Under the pieces are notes generated by a model. That model ran no database searches, was not told where the DNA came from, and saw only the letters and a program-made list of their open reading frames with translations. From Dipteris shenzhenensis (taxonomy: Eukaryota > Polypodiophyta > Polypodiopsida > Gleicheniales): 64,000 bases of DNA. A program made the position numbers and the translations under genes. Positions 35,401 through 47,400 of the stretch are shown here, piece after piece. How positions within the stretch are numbered: position 1 is the stretch's first letter; each line of letters opens with the position of its first letter. Location of the stretch: assembly GCA_047967505.1 (NCBI GenBank), contig CM106538.1; one strand, given 5' to 3'.

Positions 35401-38400
35401 CTAAGGCATCTCGTGAATCCCATCTCTTTTGCTCAGGAGTATTAACTGTAGCTGCACCAACAACTTGTCCTGCAGCTGCACCTTGTGTACGACCTCTTCC
35501 ACCTCCTTGGTGAGGAGGGGTAGCAGGTGCAATATCTGCTGGTCGGATTTCATCCCCATTGACATAATCCCATAAATTGCGAGAAATCAGAATATTACGT
35601 ACCATGAAACTCCAGAGGGAGTAGTTGGTACCATCCAATTTGTCTTCCTGAGAAAGACCACCGAACTGAAAATCATTCTGATTTTGATGGGCCATATCTG
35701 AAAAAGGAATTGAAGCAGATACAAAGTTGAATTCCCTTACTGGGAATAGAATGCACAACTCCCAAAAACCACACCCAAGCACGGGCTGTATATGCAACTT
35801 AGATTTCTGCACTTGAGCTGTCAGAAATCTGTCCAAGCATAAAACACTCTCCAAAATTTGCCAAAAGTGTTCCAAACACTCCAATAAAGGCAGTATGTAC
35901 TAAATACTCCAAAAAATGCTCTCTCAACTCAAAAGCCCCAATTTGTGGCTAGAAATTGCAGCCAGAAAGGGGCAAAATTACTAAAAGCCCCAAATCTGCA
36001 ATTTTTGAACAAAAGCCCCAAATTTCAGACTAGATCTGCAGATCTGTCTGTAAAAGCCCCAAATGTACTCCCAGAAAATAACTGCCCCAATTTGTGGTTT
36101 CCTGCAAGATGAGCCTGTCCAAAAACACCTGTGGCTTAAGGCAACTGGTGTCGATCTGCAAGTACAGATTGTACAGCTGACAGAAGCAAGGACTGTACGG
36201 TCAGTACGAACTGTACGGTCAGTACGGAACAGACCGTACGGTACTGATGACGCAGGTACAGTCGAAAAGCAAAACTGTACGGAAGCAGGATGGCGATGAT
36301 GTACGGCGAAAATTGTACGGACGGCGGAACCTGCACGGCGTACGGCAAAATCTGTACGGACGGCGAAAACTGTACGGACAGCGGAATTCGTACGGCGTAC
36401 GGCGAAATCCGTACGGACTGTACGGCGAAATCCGTACGGACTGTACGGCGATGGTACGTCGGATTCCGTACAGTCGTACGGACTGTACGGACGAGTTGTA
36501 GCAGGGAGAGAACGTTGAGGGAGCTGGTGGCCCGAGGGTCTTGAACCCGCTCTGATACCAAATGAAGGTTATAGAGAGAATGAGAGCAAGAGAGTGTGAG
36601 AGAGTCGTAAGCTAGGAAGCAGTAGTTGCTCAATAGAGTGTGTAAAGAGTACAACACAAAGTAGTGTAGATAAGGTTTTGTCATAGTGACAAAACCTTAG
36701 TAGTCACTAACCATAGTTAGTGAACTAACTGCAGTTAGGGGGAAAAACCTCTAAAGGAGGGAAAAGTGCCCCTAACTAACTTATTATATTACATTGGTCA
36801 CTGCTGAATTATAGATATAATTCCAACACATCCTGGTACACAGGTCCATCTCTGGTAGCACCTCCTGGCACCACCATCTTCAGTCACGTTCCTACCTTTG
36901 AACTTGAGCAATCCAGCAGTCACGATCTTCCAGTTGTCCCCCTCATAATGAGTGAACAACCTGGAGTCTTCGAGGCACTATGCTTTGATGGTCTGTTTCA
37001 ACCCGTCCTTCCTTTGGCAAGATCTGCAACCAATGAATATTTCCAAATAACCTGGACCATGATCTCTCGCTGAGTTCTCAAGCAGGTACTCTTTTGGCTT
37101 CAGTACTCTTTGTCCATCACCTTCTAGCAATCTGCGTCCGAGATTTGAAGAAGCACCAATACTTCCCCTTCTGCCTTCGAAGAAGACCAATTCCTTCCAA
37201 TCTCGTATCTCTTGAGAAAAATGAAGAGCAGAGTCTCTCCACAGCATGCTATAAAGGCTCAAATGCAAAATATCAAGTACATACCAAACTGTGGTACTGC
37301 CTGTGTGTTTGCTCTGAAAGCAAACCCTGTACCTCATCAAGGCACCCACTAAGAGTTTGTGTAATCCTATACTGTCCCCTTCTGAAGTACAGCATCCATC
37401 TGACCATGAGACCCCAGGGCCCTCCATGGAATCCACCCTCTTGTTAGTGTCAATAGCCATGCACCTGGAAGGTACCAAGCGCTCCATGCTGTCCTTCACC
37501 TTCACAAAGGCATCTGACTCCTCATCGACCCACATCTCTATGTCAGACATCCTCACTGTGATTTCTTGGTTAACATATCTGACCTCGGTAACACTCGGTG
37601 ATGTCACTAGGAACAACTCTTTGATTACCACATTTGCTTTAGCCTCTCCCTCTGAATCTGAGTCGGACCCCCTTTTTGTTTTTCCGATCCGCCTTTTTCT
37701 TTCTGCAGTCCTTTGCAAAATGTCTTGGCGTATCACAGTAGAAGCACTACTTCTTCTGCTTCCTCTTCGAAGTCTCCTCGTCGTCAGAGTCGTCTTTCTT
37801 GGACTTGTCACCGTTAGGCTTGCTCTTTCCTTTGCCAGCGTAATCCTTCGCCAGCATTGCCTTGTTGTCTTTGTCGTCGTTGTAGAGCTTCTCCCGAGCT
37901 TCCTCCTGTAGCAGTAATGGACCCAACTCCTCAAACGTTAGAGGTTTGGTCCTCTGTCTTGCTGTCACGGTCGTAACAAAGCTCTTGAAACTCCGAGGTA
38001 GCCTCTTCAGTACCATCAAGGCCAAATGGCATGAGTCCACCTTTTGACCAAACAACTGCCGCCAGTTGATCCCTCACCACCTTGACCTTCGTCAAGTGGC
38101 TATGTACCGTATCTCCTTCTTCCATATCAAGATTGTAGAGTTGATGCTGAAGAAGGAAAATCCAGGAGGTGTTGTCTGTATAGATCCTTCAGAGTGACCC
38201 ACGCCTCTACTGACGTCTCGGTCATTTGGATATGTGGAAGAACAGAGTCTGCCGTAGTCCCTATGATTAATGCCAAGGCATGGGCATCTCTATCTTCCCA
38301 AGCTTTGAGCTCCTTTCTGTCTACTGCCGTGACTATCTTCCCTTGCTTGTCCACCATGTCCTCCGGCTTCGCCTCCATTCCCGTTGTCAATTTCCACAAC

Positions 38401-41400
38401 TTCCAAGCTACTAAATGGCTCCAAATTTTCACCTTCCAGATCGGGTAGTTGGGCCCGTCTAGTTTCCCAGACTCTCCGAAGTTAGGGATAGTGAATGAGA
38501 GAAAACTGGGGGAGGAGGAAGGGAGAGCAGGGGTTGAAGAGGCTATAGAGGTCGACATCTTTGCTGTTATATCACACAGCAAAGTCAACCAAACTCAATT
38601 TTTAGTAGACCAAAACTCTGAATGCACTTGACTGAACCTGAGTCACCTTCCTTCTCACAAGGGCACAATTCTCCAGTCGTGGAAGTCAATTCCCAAGAGC
38701 GTCTGAATTAGGGTCGTCCTTCAGCAAGGTCCCTGCCTTCAGGCTCCCACACCTGTGAGCGTCCTATTTGGGCTCTGATACCATGTTAGAAATGACCCAA
38801 CAGAGGGTACGCAAAGCGGAAGACTGATAGTAATGCCCAGGAGCTCACACAGTGTGATGTGGGGTCTGGAATCACAAACTTCTTAACTTAGGTGCATAGA
38901 TGTGCAAGCGAGTAAATAGACAATGCTCAGAGACAAATATAGAAGCAACACTTTATATTTCCGTCCGTCCAGAAACTAGGACAGGATACAATACCAAAAG
39001 GTCCTTCTACCACAAGCCTGACACTTCTAGATCTCTGAGCCTGTGTGCTCCACCTCAAGCATATGTAGACTCTCTTTGTCTAGATCCCTTCCACCTTGCT
39101 GTCCGGAAGCTAGGTGGGCTGCCTCTCTAGCTCAGTCTGCAGCTTCTCCTAGGTCACCTTGTCCTCTTGAATGTAGGCCTAAGGCTCCCCCTTTTCTGCT
39201 CCTGTCTGCTGACATGAGGGCTGCTCCAAGTGATGAATGAATGAGGCCCAATGGCCTCTTTATATAGGCCCCAAGGGGCTGGCAAAAACCGACCTGTTAG
39301 GGGAATGTGGGCCGACCAGACTGCCCCTCCCTACCCGACTTTATAGTCTGTAAACCGACCTCCAGGCAGCCCTTGATTGGCCGACCTAGGGCGGCTCTCT
39401 TAGGCTTTTGCCAGGCCCTAAGGGCAGCCCATATAGGGCCCTACCCTTGGGTCCTTCTAGGGCTGGATGGCTGCAACTGTTCCGCCATCAACAGACCCTT
39501 CTTGCAGGCGCCCTTGCCCTGCCATGCTGTGCCATGTGCTCCTGCCCTCTGCCAGGCTCTCTCCAGCCACATGTGCAGCGCTGTACAGGTCTGTACATCA
39601 GCTGACATCAGCGCGCCCTTCACAGGGCCCTGTTGCAGGCCGTACGCCCGTCTTTTTGCTTTGACAGCTGCTCACATGGCAGCTCATGTGCTGCCCATGT
39701 GACATCCCCAATATCTCCAGGTCTACGTCCCCCATGCTCTCCTCGTATGGGGGCTTACAGATGGGGAGGTGACCATTCCAACACCTTTGTGCCTTTTGAT
39801 TGGGTGGAGTTGGTTCTTCAAGAGTTATGTTATTGGCTTCTTGATGTGGTCTCAGACATGCCTTTTAGAGTGTCCCGGCTTTTGAGTGTGTCTTTGTCCC
39901 AGCCACCTCTGAGGCAGATCTGCCTGCTTGAAGGGTACACCTGTGAGAAGTGCAGAAAACAATGAGAATGGGGGGCTATATATAGGCAGCCCCCCTGCCG
40001 AGTCGGCTGATCTAGAGGGGGCCGACCACCCTGCTGTAGGGCCGACCCGCTGCTAGGGCTGCACATGGCCCTATGAAGAGGGCATCCCCCCCAGCCCCCC
40101 CCCCCAAAAAAAAAAAAGGGGCTGTCTCTAGCCAAGGTGCCCGATCTACAGGTTGGCCCACCCTCTGCTCTCCAGCCCTAACGTGGGGTGCCTATAAGGG
40201 CACATCCGTGCAACCCCTCAGGGCAGATCTGGCCACACTCCTCCACACCCCTCTTGGAACCTCCATGAAGAGGCCCCGGACAGCCACTCCAAACCTACTC
40301 TCACGGGGGCGGGCAAACCCACAACACATGCCCTCACTCTCTATGCTATCCTCACTCACTGGGCGGGCACACTGACAAGACACCCCCTCTCAGCTCTTGG
40401 ATGGAACAGAGTCGCCAGGGAGCTGGGTGTGCCATTGGAACAACTGAAGGAATCCATTGTGTGATGCTCCACTGCTGAAGACCGCCATAGATACAGTTGA
40501 AGAAGCCCCCTCGTGGCTCGAACCGCCTCAGCACGATCACTGGAAACCTGGAACTGTTGCTCTCAGGCCACAGGTGCTAGGTACATTCCTCTGGTCTGGT
40601 AATGGTACACTTGGTCAACTGGTACAGCAATCCAAGTACTAGTACTGGTACATGACTCCAACAGAGGATCCTGGAACAATAATCCAACTGATACTGCCTC
40701 CGGTGCAAGTAGGGTGCAAGTAGGTTCTTAAAGGTATAGGTTCACAATGTACTTTTTACCTTTTGGTTGATGAGAAGATTGAGTTGTGTACCTGAGATTT
40801 ATGACTTTAGAACCATGATCTTGTTGGAGGTCAACATCTCCTAATGTCACCTAAAGAGAGAGGGCCTTGCTTGTGGGTGTGCCCGCCTAGTGAGTGAGGC
40901 TAGGGTAGAGAGTGAGGGCGTGTGTTGTGGGTATGCCCGCCACTTTTTGCGATGATCCTCATGTATGTGGGCATACGCTATGCAACCAAATATGTGGAGA
41001 TGCCCAATCCGTGGCTTGTAACGAGTAAATGCTCCATAAGGTGTCATACCCTGAATCGGTTTGGTCGAAAGTCAATTATGCAAGTAGTTTACAGTGGCAA
41101 TTGCTTCTGCCCAATACTGATTTGGAAGATGCTTCTCCCTTCAGTGCAGTGCTTGCTGGAGCGGCAGAGCCAGCCCAGTGTGCACCTCAGGAGCAGTTCT
41201 AGGGCAGAGGTCTGGAGTTGTTCTTCCTCTCTCCGTGCCTCGTTTTCTCGTGGTTGTTGAGCTGTTTGTCTGAGCTCTTGAGCATGTGAGGTTTTCCCCC
41301 AGTTGTAGCAGGGTTTTCTCCAGAGATCTCTTGCAATTCTCTTGTGCCTCTCTCCTCTTTCTCTCCTTCTTAGTGTGTGTGTGTGAGGCGTGCTATCCCT

Positions 41401-44400
41401 CTTTTTTTCTTCCGTTCATTTCCGCTGCACTTCTAACGGATCTTAGGATTAGGCAGAAGATATTTCAGCATTGCAAGACTTGGTATATCCAAAGACTCAA
41501 AGATACAAGTGTGTGCTCCTACAAAACACACAGAATTTCACCTAACCAGGCATCGGATGTTGGCAGTCCAAGTACATTTGTGGGTTGCCATGAGGTGAGC
41601 ATGTGAAAGAGAGGATAAGGGCACTTGTAGGCTGGTGAGAGTCAAGAAGTGCTCTCATACGTTTGAAGACTTTGATGGGACTTGACTTGTTAGAATCTAG
41701 TCTGAAGACATGCCAAATGCTAGCCTTCATCATCAGTGACACTGCTGATCTTCCAAGCTCTGATAAAATCTCAGAATGAGGACCTTTATATACATGTTAT
41801 GTTTGATTACGTGGATACGTGTGCGTATGTGATTACATGTTGAGGTGATAATGCACACTGCTTTCTTGTTTTGCAAGATAGAACTCATGGCTTGTAACCT
41901 TTTGGGCAACTAAACGAGGGTACAAGCTGCACTTTCAGATTTGGTTTTACATGACAGTTTGGGTACCATTGGGAGTTGGATTACATTCTTTTGATAAGGC
42001 TGAGGTTTTCAAGCTCATGGAATGTTTGCTGCTGCTTCATTAGATTCCTTTGGAGTTTGACAGCTCTCTTCGTTGTTTGTCCTTGTGTGCAACTTCTTGT
42101 ATGGAAGCTGAAGTAATTAAGGTGCTGCTTCAGGTTTGCTCAGGATCTTGGGATTGCTCATTAAAGCTGTGGAAAGTCACAGAAGATCTAGGCACCGAGG
42201 ATGAAGGTGTACATAATAAGAAGAGAAAACTAGATGGGCCTGAAAATTCCACTGAGACACAAGAGATCCAGGTGGGACACGGTTTTTCTAAAACAATGGT
42301 AAATCATCCTAGAGGTGTACTTTTAATCTTTTTGTATTCACTTATCCGGGTGCTCATGATTTGAAGCAGGCTGGATCAATTGCTACACTTGAGGGACACA
42401 CACAGTGTGTTTCAGCTGTCATTTGGAGGGAGAGAGATGCCATCCTTTCAGCTTCCTGGGATCATTCAATAAGGACTTGGGATCCAGAAACAGGTGTCAA
42501 CACAGAATCTTTGGTACGATCTATTGCATCTTGCTAAGCTGGTTATGAGTTTGTTATTCTATGGCAGAGAATCAGCTTTTTCTGTGTCTCTTTGTGCAGC
42601 TCTTTGCTGTACAATGTTGTTATTTATTTTCCTATGTATCTTAGCAACAGGGCTTTGAGCAAGAAGCTTCGACAGTTTCATGCTTCGAAATAATTTTACT
42701 TCTAAAATTTTAAGGTGCCAGCTTCTAAAAAAATTACGTTTTTAAATGGTTAAAAAAAAGGAAATAAGGGGAGAGAAAATATTCACATGACATGTATAAA
42801 GGATGAGGGGGCTGAGAAAGGGAATGAGAGGGGGCTGAGACTTGAGAAGGAGGGTTGACAATGAAAGGGGCTGAGTCTTGGAAGAGGGCAGGGGTAAAGG
42901 AAGGAGGCGTGAGAGGGCTGATAGGCAAAGGGGGTGAGAGGCGACTGAGAGAAGGATGGGAGAGAGGGCTGAGAATGAAGGGTGGGCAGGGTTGAGAGAG
43001 AGCTGACAGAGGGGAAAAGGGGATGATAGAGGGCTGAGAAGGATTCAGGGATCAGAAGAGCTGAGAGAGGGTAAGGGCTGACAGAGGACTAATAGAGGGC
43101 AGGGGGTTAAGAGAGGGCTGACTAAGGGATGAGAGAGGCAAGGGGCTGACAGAAAGAAAGAAAGAAAGTTTATTATAGTCTTCGGAAGACTGATGGGTCT
43201 ATGAGACTGTGAAAAACCTGGTACAAACGAGCTGTGGTGGTGGAGCTACTAAACGAGCATCCACACCAATGAAAATGCAAAATATGCAGAATGTCAGTAC
43301 TAAATCCTAAGTACAACATAGTCATGTCATGTTGGTAGTCGATTATCTCATCATCATCATCACCATCAAGACATCAGGGTGGGTGTGGCAATGGGGGCAT
43401 GAAATCGGCGATAGAGTGCTGTCGGCCATTCAATGGTGCAGCCCTGGCATGTCTCCTGGTCATAGCTCTGCGTCTAACCAGGGCTACTGTGATCCCTGTC
43501 GGGCGAGACCCGACTCTAAACATGGAGGGGATGTCCCCAAGTGTGATTTGTGTGTCGACGCTTTGTCTGAGCTGTCGAGTCACAGGCACCGGGTCACGGT
43601 CATGTCGAGTTTGGGGAGGACAAGTAGGGGGTAGCCACCTTCTCTGAGATGCCAGCAGCAGAGTGGAGCACATGGAAACAATTCATCTTCATGATCAGTG
43701 GCAGAGACCTGTGGAGAGAGCGAGAGCTCAGCAAGATCCGTGGCAGCCTCCTCTTCTCATTCGGTTAGAGGAGACATGATGGATTGCTTAAGAGGCTGGA
43801 TCGCTTCTACGTTGGGGACTGGGCACTCCACAGAGGCGTCTCTATAGGGATTCTAGTAGGCACCACGATGTCAGACCACTCTCGAGCAATATTATACCTA
43901 GAGCAGCCCCGCCGTGGTCTTCCCCAAAAGGGGGTCTGCATTCCAGAGGACCTACTGCAAGATGAGGAGATTCAACAGGTTATTGCAGAGATTTGGCAGC
44001 AGCCAAAGTTAGTATCTTGTGACGGCCGGGCTTCTTGGGTGGCAGATGCGATTCAGAGGAGCAGTGAGGAGGTGTAGTCTCACGCCCTTAAACGGAGGAG
44101 GGCTCTTCAGGAGCACGAGCGTGCACTGCGATGAGACTTCGCCTCCATAAAGAGGCTCAGGGAACATGATCTAGGATGCCAATGGCTTAGGGATGGATAT
44201 GAGAGTGCGCACCTTGAGCTCCATGACACGGAGGTTCGGCAGGCTGAGTTTTCCTACCACTCCACCCGGGCCCGATGGGTACAGCAAGGGGATAGGATGA
44301 CGAAGCAGCTTTTCAGACCATTGGATCTCGATCGGCAGGCATGCAACTACACCGATTATGGGATCTGCAGGGCATTTTGCACACTGATCCACATGAGATT

Positions 44401-47400
44401 CTAGAGTTGACGACGGATTTCTACAGCCAGCTCTTTCAGGCAGAGGGGGTGGCTATAGCTTGCATTGTGGCCCGTGAGTTAGTTTAGGACCATGTTTTGA
44501 TAGTGGTCTCGCGGGAGTTGTGCAGGAGACTGGAGGAGCCTTTAGCTCTGGGAAGCCCTCAAGGCCCTTCCGACCCAAGAGTGTCCGGGCGAAGATGGTT
44601 CTGGGAGGCAGTGGATTGGGCCAGGGAGGAGTCACAGCCTTTGGCCATCCTTCTCTTTGATTTTGAGAAGAATTATGATAGGGTGGAGTGGTCTTTCCTA
44701 GAGGGCACTATGCAGAGGTTGGGTTTCTCAAACAGATGGATTAGAGAAGTCTTTGCACTTTATGCGGGGACCTCTTGTCAGATGCTTATCGGTGGACACA
44801 TGGGCGAGGCCTTTTCTCTCTCTCGCTTGGTCCGCCAGGGCTGTCCCCTAGCTCCCTTTCTTTTTCTTTTTGTGACAGAGGCATTGGGCTACTACTTGAG
44901 ATCGCAAGTGGCAGGCCTCATAGGGTTGAGGCTCCCAATCAGACAGGAGGAGCTGTTAGATTCAGAGTTTGTAGATGACATAGCCTTGTATGTAGAGGGC
45001 ACTATAGTGAGCTTGGAGAGAGTTTGGGGAGCCTTGGCTATTTATTGTGAGGCCTCGGGTGCACTGATCAATTGGACAAAATCCATTGGTTTCTTCACAG
45101 CCTCTGAGGAGACACAAGAGATTCGAGAGTGGGGGGAGTGCCTTTGGCTTCCGCTCGATACCGCGGGGACAGATGACGAGATACCTCGGATGCTAGGTGG
45201 GTATTGATATTACAGCAGAGCAGCAAATCGTCCCGATCCTTGAGAGTGTTCGGCGCAAGCTTCTCTACTAGAGATCGGCCAAACTCTCCCTAGCGAGCCG
45301 TGCCTTAGTGGCAAACTAGGCCCTTCTTGCCACGCCTTGGTATATTGTCTCTTGCTGGTGCTTTCATAGAGGGTGCATTGGACAGCTTTGACGTTTGGTT
45401 CAGAATTTCCTTTGGGCAGGATCGGACGGCTCGAGGAATACCAAAGCCCGGGTCCTTGGTAGATGGTGATCATGCCGCAGGCATTGGGAGGCTTGGGTAT
45501 CATTGATGTGGAGATGCAGAGCAGAGCCCTCTAGGGCAAGTTGGTTGTGTGCGGCCTCACCCTTGGTGCAGAGCCTTGGAAGCTCCTCTATTAAGCGAGG
45601 GCTTCTCAGGAACACCCGACGCACTAGGGGGCAATGGCATCAACCACACAGATGGATCTTCTCAGAGGCCCCCCTTACGGAGAAGGGTTCCCCCATGATG
45701 AGGAGCCTACATAGGGTCTGGCAGAGATTAGTAGGTGGCCTCATCCGTGGTCAGCCCTGTTCTAGAGAGGAGTTCGAGCGTCAACCCCTCATTTGGCACC
45801 CGGAGATCAAGGATCAGGATGGACATATGCTGGGAAGACGGACTCACATCGAATAGGCACAGTGGGCAACAGCCTGGCTTGCTCCTTTGGCAGATGGAGT
45901 AGATTACCCATGGAGGCAGAGGTGAGACTTGGAGCCATAGCGCATATGAGAGGGGCAGGAAAGCAGATGAGGGAGATTGACCTCACCATCCCCGAGTCTT
46001 GGTGGGAGGGACTCCGCATGTGGATGGACATCAGATGGTTCGGTCGTTTTTCTCGGACTGGGGTCCCCTTGAAAGGGTAATGATCTAGCGAGGCAGCAAT
46101 CAGCATGGTTTCTTTTGTGTAGGGCCCAGAGGCCAACTTCAAGCACTCACTAAGAGACCCAGAGACGGACAGGAGTCTGGATGGGATTCATTGGCAGATG
46201 ATCAGATTTGTGGGCCGATTGGGGAAGGAGTGGCACATCGATCCTCCCAGCATTCTAGAGCAGGATGCCCCCAGATGGCGCCTTTGACTTTGGGTAGGTA
46301 GACCCTTGAGGGAGGTCTAGTGAGATCTGGGAGAGTGGCTATGGCCTTCTAGGGTCGGCCTCATGGAGCAGGTGGACGAGGTGCCCTTCTTTTCCTATAC
46401 CACGCGGATTGGCAGGAGGCTTCAGATGGACTCTTCAACATGGACCCCTTCGAGGGAGAGGCATTGGGTGGCCCAGAGGGTGCCCCAGGAGGTCTGTTCT
46501 AGGTTTTGGACACGCCTATGTCTAGTTTGCGGCCGAGGAAGATCTCCTACTTCTTTTGGCTGGCCGTCCACAGAGGCTTGCCCATAGGCCCGGGGTTGGA
46601 GCAGATGCGGGTGGAGGGATAGTGTCACTCTTGCTCTGCTGGAATTCCGGGGATGATCCCTTACTGCCTTTGGAGCTGTCGTAGCGCGTTGAGGATCTAG
46701 ATGGGAGCCCTCAGGATTATGACCCGCATGCAGAGCCTTCAGAGAGACCACACTTGGGGGTTGGTGGCTTGGTTGACTGAGGGAGGTCACGCCTTTTAGA
46801 TTGATGAGGTCTCTCCCACTTACCGCATACAGGGTCAGAGCATTCAGAGGATAGAGCTCCACGCGGCGGGTTTCTCTTGCTAGCCTGGATCCTCATTCCC
46901 CTCTGGAGGATAGTGTGTGGGAGGTAGTAGCTAGTGTCACGGCGTGGAACATTTGGGTTGCTCGCTGTAGTCTGGTGATGGGTGAGCATCTGGTTCCACC
47001 CTCGGCTACCTTGGTCGCCATCTCGCAGGATATCATTTACACCCTCTCTGCTGGTATGCACGGACTCACAGATGGTTTGTGAGACTAGGGTTCCACATCG
47101 ATAGGATACCTCCTTTTCAGTACAGTTTAGATGCCCCTCCGGTACTCCTACCCACCATTGCGATCGTGCCACACATTTTTAGGTGCCCAGTGTACTACGA
47201 GATCCGAGGTCACTACCACTGCCTCTTCCGGGCTCCTTTCCAGATTCCTTGCCTACCCAGTTCAGAGATGCCTCGCGGCCTTCATTCACGAGGGGGTCCG
47301 ACACAGAGAGCACTTACTCAGGTGACGGGGCTTGGCCACATCATCAGACACCTCTTAGAGCAGGATCACAGAGTTCTTCCCATCGAGTAACATTGATCGT

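Larger units (their letters stand above)
30784..36833 (-). mobile_element. Copia-3, intact Ty1/copia element with tandem 3' LTRs
   Basis: Target duplication CATCC (30,784-30,788 and 36,829-36,833) encloses, on the minus strand, LTR (36,563-36,828), leader, intact gag-pol, purine tract, LTR (31,055-31,316) and a further LTR (30,789-31,054) fused to it. The three LTRs differ by only a few bases. The single duplication around all three means the double LTR arrived with the element or arose inside it afterwards. Intact coding and near-identical LTRs mark it as young and possibly competent. Confidence 0.95.
29636..39783 (-). mobile_element. Gag-bearing non-autonomous LTR element, split by Copia-3
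   Basis: LTRs of about 1 kb (29,636-30,619 and 38,784-39,783) flank an internal region that is only about 2.1 kb once Copia-3 is removed (30,620-30,783 plus 36,829-38,769). A primer-binding site abuts the right LTR (minus TGGTATCAGAGCCC, plus 38,770-38,783) and a purine tract (GGTGAGAGGGGG) abuts the left. It encodes gag but no recognisable integrase or RT, so it must use enzymes in trans or be a deletion derivative. The left outer edge is degraded and no target duplication was confirmed. Confidence 0.85.
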
